Below, one piece after another: positions 1 to 6,035 of a stretch of 6,035 nucleotides of DNA. Position 1 is the stretch's first letter, and every line of letters begins with the position of its first letter. This stretch comes from an uncultured Actinoplanes sp. (lineage in GTDB: Bacteria > Actinomycetota > Actinomycetes > Mycobacteriales > Micromonosporaceae): positions 1 to 6,035 of the forward strand of contig CAKUMG010000397.1 in assembly GCA_934667465.1 (NCBI GenBank), given 5' to 3'. Both the position numbers and the translations under genes were made by a program. A model generated the notes under the pieces. The model had not been told where the DNA came from, made no database searches, and saw nothing but the letters and a program-made list of their open reading frames with translations.

Positions 1-430
1 CGCGGTCGGTCTCGTTGTTGTAGCCGAGGAAGTGTTTGAGCGTGGGCGCGGTGCGCAGGTAGAACGGGTGGTCGCCGCGCAGCCCCCGGGCGTAGGCGGT
101 GCCGATCACGCCGGTCAGCCACGGGTCCTCGGCGTAGCCCTCCTCGTTGCGGCCCCAGCGCGGGTCGCGCAGCGGGTTGACCACCGGCGCCCACACGTTG
201 AGCCCGGCGCGTGCCGGGTCCTTGTGGTGGTAGCCGCGCACCTCGTCGCCGACCGCCTCGCCGACCCGGCGGACCAGCTCCGGGTCCCAGCTGCTGGCCA
301 GCCCGACGGCCTGCGGGAACACGGTGGCCGGCCCGAGCCAGGCGACGCCGTGCAGCGCCTCGGTGCCGGTGCGGAACCGCTCCACGCCGAGCCGGGGGAC
401 CGGCGCGGAGGCGCTGTCGCCGATCGAGGT
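1..430 (-). CDS. Glycoside hydrolase family 3 protein, fragment: 5'-truncated and running off the left edge
   Basis: The frame gives 143 residues of a GH3 N-terminal (beta/alpha)8 domain, the family of beta-glucosidases and beta-xylosidases. Visible conserved blocks, in order, are PRLGVERF, EALHGVAW, ATVFPQAVGLASSWDPELV, LNVWAPVVNPLRDPRWGRNE followed by EGYAEDP, and TLKHFLGYNNETDR with the substrate-contacting Lys-His pair. The catalytic Asp would lie beyond the left edge. The odd part is the 5' end. GH3 proteins normally carry some 30-50 residues before PRLGV, including an LTLEEK-like helix. Here only about 12 codons separate that block from an in-frame TGA at 433-431, which is the stop codon of the upstream membrane-protein gene. 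No ATG or GTG occurs before a GTG at 385-383, which falls inside the conserved block. Neither other minus frame encodes the missing part. The conserved residues are otherwise intact, so the truncation may be recent. Family assignment is firm; whether the gene is expressed is doubtful, and it may be a pseudogene. Exact substrate cannot be told. Confidence 0.85.
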
Positions 431-880
431 TCAGGGCGCCAGTTCCCGCCGCCGCCCGAGCAGGGCAGCATGCCGCCGCCGTGCGACCACCAGCCCCGTG
501 ACAGCTGCGACCCCGAGCGCCCCCACCAGCACCGCGAGTCCCCACGGCAACCGCCCCCGGGTCGCGGCGACGACCGCCACGCCCGCGCCGCCGACGCCCC
601 AGGCGCCGAGCGCCATCCAGGCCGCCACGACACGATCCCGCGCGTACAGAGGCGTCTTGCGGGTCAACGCCCACGCCCCGAACGCCGCCCATCCCAGCCC
701 GACCGCGACGAGCAGGGCGAAAGTCGCAGCCGTACGCGCCGGCAGCGCGCGTTCGGTCGCCCAGAGTGACCCGATCAGCCCCGCCCCGCCGAGCCCGGCC
801 AGCAGCACCGCCAGGTAGCCGAGCCGGCGACGCAGGGAAAGCGGCGCGTCGAGGCGCGCGAGGAGGTCCTCGGGGGTCAT
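431..880 (-). CDS. Small four-helix integral membrane protein, partner of the ECF sigma factor
   Basis: This is a 149-residue protein starting at ATG 880-878. The start overlaps the sigma-factor stop in an ATGA arrangement, and an AGAAGGGA ribosome-binding site sits at 896-889 within the end of the sigma gene, so translational coupling is likely. A short N-terminal amphipathic stretch (MTPEDLLARL) precedes four hydrophobic segments at about residues 21-40, 51-72, 83-106 and 112-133. The C-terminus is short, highly basic (ARRRHAALLGRRRE) and probably cytoplasmic. No HxxxCxxC zinc anti-sigma motif or other recognisable domain is present. Position suggests it may hold or modulate the sigma factor at the membrane, but that is inference; the sequence alone supports only a membrane protein of unknown function. 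Its TGA lies in the same frame as the GH3 fragment that follows. Confidence 0.8.
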   Translation of the reverse strand: MTPEDLLARLDAPLSLRRRLGYLAVLLAGLGGAGLIGSLWATERALPARTAATFALLVAVGLGWAAFGAWALTRKTPLYARDRVVAAWMALGAWGVGGAGVAVVAATRGRLPWGLAVLVGALGVAAVTGLVVARRRHAALLGRRRELAP

Positions 881-1398
881 CGCGGATATCCCTTCTCGAT
901 CATCTGCGCCCGCAGCAGGCGCCGGGCCCGGTTGAGGCGCGACTTCACGGTCCCGGCCGGAACGCCGCAGATCTGCGCGCAGATCTCCACCGGCAGGTCG
1001 TCGAGGTAGTGCAGGATCAGCACTTCCCGTTCCCGTACGGGCAACGCCGCCAGCAGTTCCCCGAGCGCGGCCCGATCGACCACCGCGTCGGCCCCGTCGG
1101 GCAGCACCGCCTCGGTGGCGTCGGCACTCTCGGGCCGGGCGTACTCGGCACGCAGCAGGTCCGTGACCGCCCGCCGCGCGATGGCGAACAGCCACGGCGC
1201 GAACCGCTCCGGATCGCGCAGCCGCGGCAGCCCTCGGAAGACCGCCAGCCACACTTCCTGCACCACGTCCTCGGCCCGGCCGTCCCCGATCATCCGCCGC
1301 ACATAGGTCCACACCGGCTCGTGCCACGCCCGCACCAACTCGCCGAACGCGGCCCGCTCCCCGAGCCGGCACCGCACGATCAGCAGCTCGTCGCCCAC
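877..1398 (-). CDS. ECF-type RNA polymerase sigma factor (sigma-70 family)
   Basis: This 173-residue protein has the two-domain ECF layout. Region 2 (about residues 15-85) contains EDVVQEVWLAVFRGL and the core-binding and -10 recognition segment RFAPWLFAIARR. An acidic linker follows at about 86-115. Region 4 (about 118-165) contains LPVREREVLILHYLDDLPVEI and the helix-turn-helix GVPAGTVKSRLNRARRLL that reads the -35 element. The start is a GTG at 1398-1396, preceded by a strong purine-rich ribosome-binding site (GGAGGGG, 1409-1403). Length is normal for the class, and there is no extra C-terminal SnoaL-like domain. The gene overlaps the following membrane-protein gene by 4 bases (ATGA), the usual arrangement of an ECF sigma factor and its regulator. 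It would direct RNA polymerase to a small regulon, commonly including its own operon. The inducing signal cannot be read from the sequence. Confidence 0.93.
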   Translation of the reverse strand: MGDELLIVRCRLGERAAFGELVRAWHEPVWTYVRRMIGDGRAEDVVQEVWLAVFRGLPRLRDPERFAPWLFAIARRAVTDLLRAEYARPESADATEAVLPDGADAVVDRAALGELLAALPVREREVLILHYLDDLPVEICAQICGVPAGTVKSRLNRARRLLRAQMIEKGYPR

Positions 1399-1402
1399 CC
1401 GT

Positions 1403-1409
1403 CCCCTCC
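1403..1409 (-). promoter_or_regulatory. Ribosome-binding site of the ECF sigma gene
   Basis: A purine run reading GGAGGGG on the minus strand ends 4 bases before the GTG at 1398. It supports the GTG as the translation start, as no ATG occurs nearby in frame. Confidence 0.6.
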
Positions 1410-1486
1410 CCGCCCGCCGAATCCCGCCGACCCCTGGCTGCTCGCCCGTCTCAGGTTCAGTCGGCGCGACGGCCGGAAAGGTTCAC

Positions 1487-1650
1487 GCCGTCAGCGGCCG
1501 GAAGCCCGTCAGCGGCCGGAAGTCCGTCAGCCTCCGGAGGGCTGTCGGCGTCCGGGAAACCGTCGGCGTCCGGGAAACCGTCAGCGACTGGGAAGCCATG
1601 AGCGCCCGGGAAGCCGTGAGCGCCTGGGGAAGCCCGTCAGCACAGGGGAA
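1487..1650. repeat. Degenerate 18-base tandem repeat, about nine copies
   Basis: Eight units of 18 bases follow each other without gaps from 1487 to 1630, with starts at 1487, 1505, 1523, 1541, 1559, 1577, 1595 and 1613. A ninth, slightly longer unit (one inserted base) runs to 1650. The consensus on the plus strand is close to GCCGTCAGCGTCCGGGAA. The first two copies differ at one base and copies 4 and 5 at one base; the others are more diverged. A worn copy (GGCCGGAAAG) lies just left, at about 1463-1480. Read on the minus strand from 1636 to 1457, the units give a hexapeptide pattern [F/L]PxADG with no start codon. The array sits directly upstream of the ECF sigma gene, so copy number could affect its promoter spacing. 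Confidence 0.85.
1531..1540. repeat. Perfect 10-base palindrome inside one repeat unit
   Basis: CCTCCGGAGG is self-complementary and lies in the third unit of the tandem array; it arises where that unit differs from the consensus. Flanking bases (CAG before and CTG after) extend the symmetry imperfectly. It could be a protein-binding site or chance in GC-rich DNA. Confidence 0.4.
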
Positions 1651-1657
1651 AGCCAGG

Positions 1658-2089
1658 TCACGCGGGCAGCGACTCCAGGGCCGCGGCGGCCTCCAGCGAC
1701 ACCAGCCGCGCGTTCTGCAACGTCGTGACCTGCCACCGATCCTCGCGCAGCGCCACGACGAACAGCTGCATGATGCGCCGCGCTCCCGGCGGCTCCTCCT
1801 CGCCGGGCAGGGCGATGGCGGCCCGATGGTGGATCACGCCGAGCCCGGGCTGCACCAGGTGGGCGTAGGGGATCTCGCTACCGACCAGGCGTGAGCCCTT
1901 CATGACGGTGTCGAAGACGGGCTGGGTGGCGGCGATCATCTGCTCCCGGCCGCGCAGGATCGTGCCCTCGAACTCGGTGAAGACCGCGTCGTCGGCGAAG
2001 TCCGCGAAGAAGCCGGGCGGGTCAGCGCGGTTCCAGGCCTCGACCATGCGGGACGGGATGGTGGTGAGTGAGTGTTCCATGCCCGCCAT
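1658..2089 (-). CDS. SnoaL/NTF2-fold protein of the SgcJ/EcaC type
   Basis: The protein has 143 residues from ATG 2089 (140 if the next ATG at 2080 is used). It matches the SgcJ/EcaC-like group of the SnoaL/DUF4440 superfamily: an N-terminal helix with RMVEAWNRADPPGFFADFADDAVF, then FEGTILRGREQMI, then PVFDTVMKGSRL, and a C-terminal strand pair with WQVTTLQNARLV. The family forms small cone-shaped alpha+beta barrels, often dimers, with a pocket for a small hydrophobic ligand; members act in polyketide or enediyne pathways, but many stand-alone members have no known reaction. The start at 2089 is preceded by a weak CCGGAAA ribosome-binding site. An in-frame GTG at 2131 would add a Pro-rich leader unlike the family. 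The gene start lies inside the 3' end of the AraC gene, suggesting coupled translation and possible control by that regulator. No pathway genes are nearby, so the substrate is unknown. Confidence 0.88.
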   Translation of the reverse strand: MAGMEHSLTTIPSRMVEAWNRADPPGFFADFADDAVFTEFEGTILRGREQMIAATQPVFDTVMKGSRLVGSEIPYAHLVQPGLGVIHHRAAIALPGEEEPPGARRIMQLFVVALREDRWQVTTLQNARLVSLEAAAALESLPA

Positions 2090-3048
2090 CGTTTCCGGGG
2101 GCGGCGCCGGGCGCGTTGACTCTGCGCGCACGCGTGCCGGACGACAGCGCCGTCGCGTTGTAGCCGTAGGTGGCCTTGAACAGCCTGCTGAAGTGCGCCG
2201 GGTCGGCGAAGCCCCAGCGGGCGGCCACGGAGACGACGGTGCGGCCGGTGGTGGCGAGGTCGGCGTGGCAGCGTTCGAGGCGGCGGTGGCGGATCAGGGC
2301 GGCCACGCTCAGCGGCTGGTCCTCGAAGAGCTTGTGCAGCCGTCGCACGGACACGTGGTGCGCGGCGGCGATCATCGCGGGCCCGAGGTCGCGGGCGGGC
2401 AGCCTCGCCTCGATGTAGGCGGTGATCCGGGCACGCAGCTCCTCGTCGGAGGACGGACGCGGGTCGCCGAGCCGGGCCGTCAGCGCGACCGAGATCAGCT
2501 CGATGACCGCGGCGGCGGTCCGGGAGGCCTCGGCGGCGCGGAAGCCGGTCAGCGAGCGCGCCATGTCGCGCGCGAGCGACGACACCAGGGCGGCGGGCCC
2601 GCTGTCGCCGGGGATGCGCACGCCCGCCAGCCGGTCGGCGTCGCCGCTCCCGATCCGCAGCGCGTCGCGCGGCACCATCAGCGTCACACTGGTCGTCGCG
2701 GTGCTGGCGAAGCGCACCGGCCGCAGCGGGTCGATGAGCACCAGGTCGCCCGGCCCCAGCTCGGCGGCCCCGGCGCCCTGCTCCGCGCGGACCCGCCCGC
2801 GGGTGATCAGGTCCAGCTGCCACCGGTCCCGGTCGGTGTCGCGGACCGAGCGTGCGGGCCGGAAGCACTCGCCGGCCGGCGTGACCAGCTCGGCCACCCG
2901 CAACGGCCCCAGCTCGCGGCTCACGACCGCGGCGCGGAAGCCGTCGCCCGCATGCCGCCTGCCGTGCAGCGGCGGCAGGCCACTGCTCGCCAGCTGCTGC
3001 AGGAAGACCTCCACGCCGTCCCGCGCCACGCCGTCCCGCGCCACGCCG

Positions 3049-3056
<8 letters not shown>
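2022..3056 (-). CDS. AraC-family transcriptional regulator (AraC_binding_2 plus HTH_18)
   Basis: The longest version has 344 residues. About residues 38-135 form an AraC_binding_2-like cupin sensor (GFRAAVVSRELGPLRVAELV; a WQLDLITRGRV strand; GPGDLVLIDPLRPVRF; VTLMVPRDAL). A helical linker follows. The C-terminal DNA-binding domain (about 208-300) has two helix-turn-helix motifs, DLGPAMIAAAHHVSVRRLHKLF and VVSVAARWGFADPAHFSRLF, ending in KATYGYN. The start is uncertain: GTG codons at 3056, 3044, 3029 and 3014 are all in frame because the N-terminus is built on a 15-base direct repeat. The 3056 start overlaps the lhr stop by 8 bases. About 45 residues follow the DNA-binding domain, an unusually long tail, and most of its second half overlaps the SnoaL gene. 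Such regulators are homodimeric or monomeric activators that respond to a small ligand. The adjacent SnoaL gene is the obvious candidate target, by position only. Confidence 0.92.
3012..3050. repeat. 15-base direct repeat at the AraC start, two and a half copies
   Basis: The plus-strand unit CACGCCGTCCCGCGC occurs at 3012-3026 and 3027-3041 as exact copies, with the first nine bases repeated again at 3042-3050. In the AraC frame it encodes VARDG twice, and every copy supplies an in-frame GTG codon. The repeat touches the lhr stop codon (3051-3049). Gain or loss of a unit would keep the AraC frame, changing only the N-terminal length. Confidence 0.9.

Positions 3057-6035
<2,979 letters not shown>

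Larger units (their letters stand above)
1399..1657. other. Non-coding gap between the SnoaL and sigma genes
   Basis: This is the only sizeable intergenic space in the window. About two thirds is an 18-base tandem repeat (1487-1650). The remainder, next to the sigma gene, holds the ribosome-binding site and presumably the sigma promoter. No start codon with a coding-like frame and no stable hairpin followed by a T-run is visible, so neither a small gene nor a classical terminator can be supported. The heptamer TGAACCT occurs twice on the minus strand (1485-1479 and 1459-1453), 26 bases apart; it could be a -35-like or operator element, but this is weak. Confidence 0.6.

Noticed and set aside
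380..460. Stop-codon read-through fusing the membrane protein to the GH3 domain
   Set aside because: The two are in the same frame across the TGA at 433-431, but no read-through signal is evident, and a fusion would lack the GH3 N-terminal segment anyway. Truncation explains it more simply.
1487..1650. CRISPR array
   Set aside because: Units are 18 bases, contiguous and degenerate, without unique spacers, and no cas genes are present.
766..1728. Plus-strand frame with a six-residue periodic Arg-rich tail across the repeat array
   Set aside because: The first half is antisense to the sigma gene and the periodic tail is simply the translation of the 18-base repeat. No family resemblance or good ribosome-binding site was seen.
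2090..2131. Upstream GTG start for the SnoaL protein
   Set aside because: It would add a leader (RAESTRPAPPPET) that is unlike the family and poorly supported by a ribosome-binding site; the ATG at 2089 or 2080 fits the family N-terminus better.

Overview
The window is very GC-rich, and all convincing genes lie on the minus strand. Codon third positions are strongly G/C biased, so long antisense frames stay open. The protein families present (actinobacterial-type Lhr helicase, ECF sigma factor with a small membrane partner, AraC_binding_2-type regulator, SgcJ/EcaC-like SnoaL protein) point to a high-GC actinomycete, perhaps of the Micromonosporaceae or Pseudonocardiales type. The genus-level guess is inference only.

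Layout, read in the direction of transcription from the right edge to the left. (1) 6035-3049 is the C-terminal two thirds of an Lhr-type ATP-dependent helicase; its motor domains lie beyond the right edge. (2) 3056-2022 is an AraC-family regulator whose start overlaps the lhr stop by 8 bases and whose N-terminus is built on a 15-base direct repeat. (3) 2089-1658 is a small SnoaL/NTF2-fold protein whose start lies inside the 3' end of the AraC gene. (4) 1657-1399 is a non-coding gap occupied mostly by a degenerate 18-base tandem repeat. (5) 1398-877 and 880-431 are a tightly coupled pair: an ECF sigma factor and a four-helix membrane protein. (6) 430-1 is a glycoside hydrolase family 3 reading frame that starts immediately after the membrane-protein stop, without its usual N-terminus or a good start codon, and runs off the left edge.

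lhr, the AraC gene and the SnoaL gene are physically overlapped and are probably co-transcribed, at least in part. The sigma/membrane pair looks like a separate transcription unit with its promoter in or near the repeat region. The GH3 frame appears to be a 5'-truncated gene brought next to this pair by a deletion or rearrangement. I see no RNA genes, CRISPR array, insertion sequence or convincing terminator. No clearly new multi-gene system is visible. The most unusual items are the 18-base repeat array in front of the sigma gene, the decapitated GH3 gene, and the repeat-built, overlapping ends of the AraC gene.
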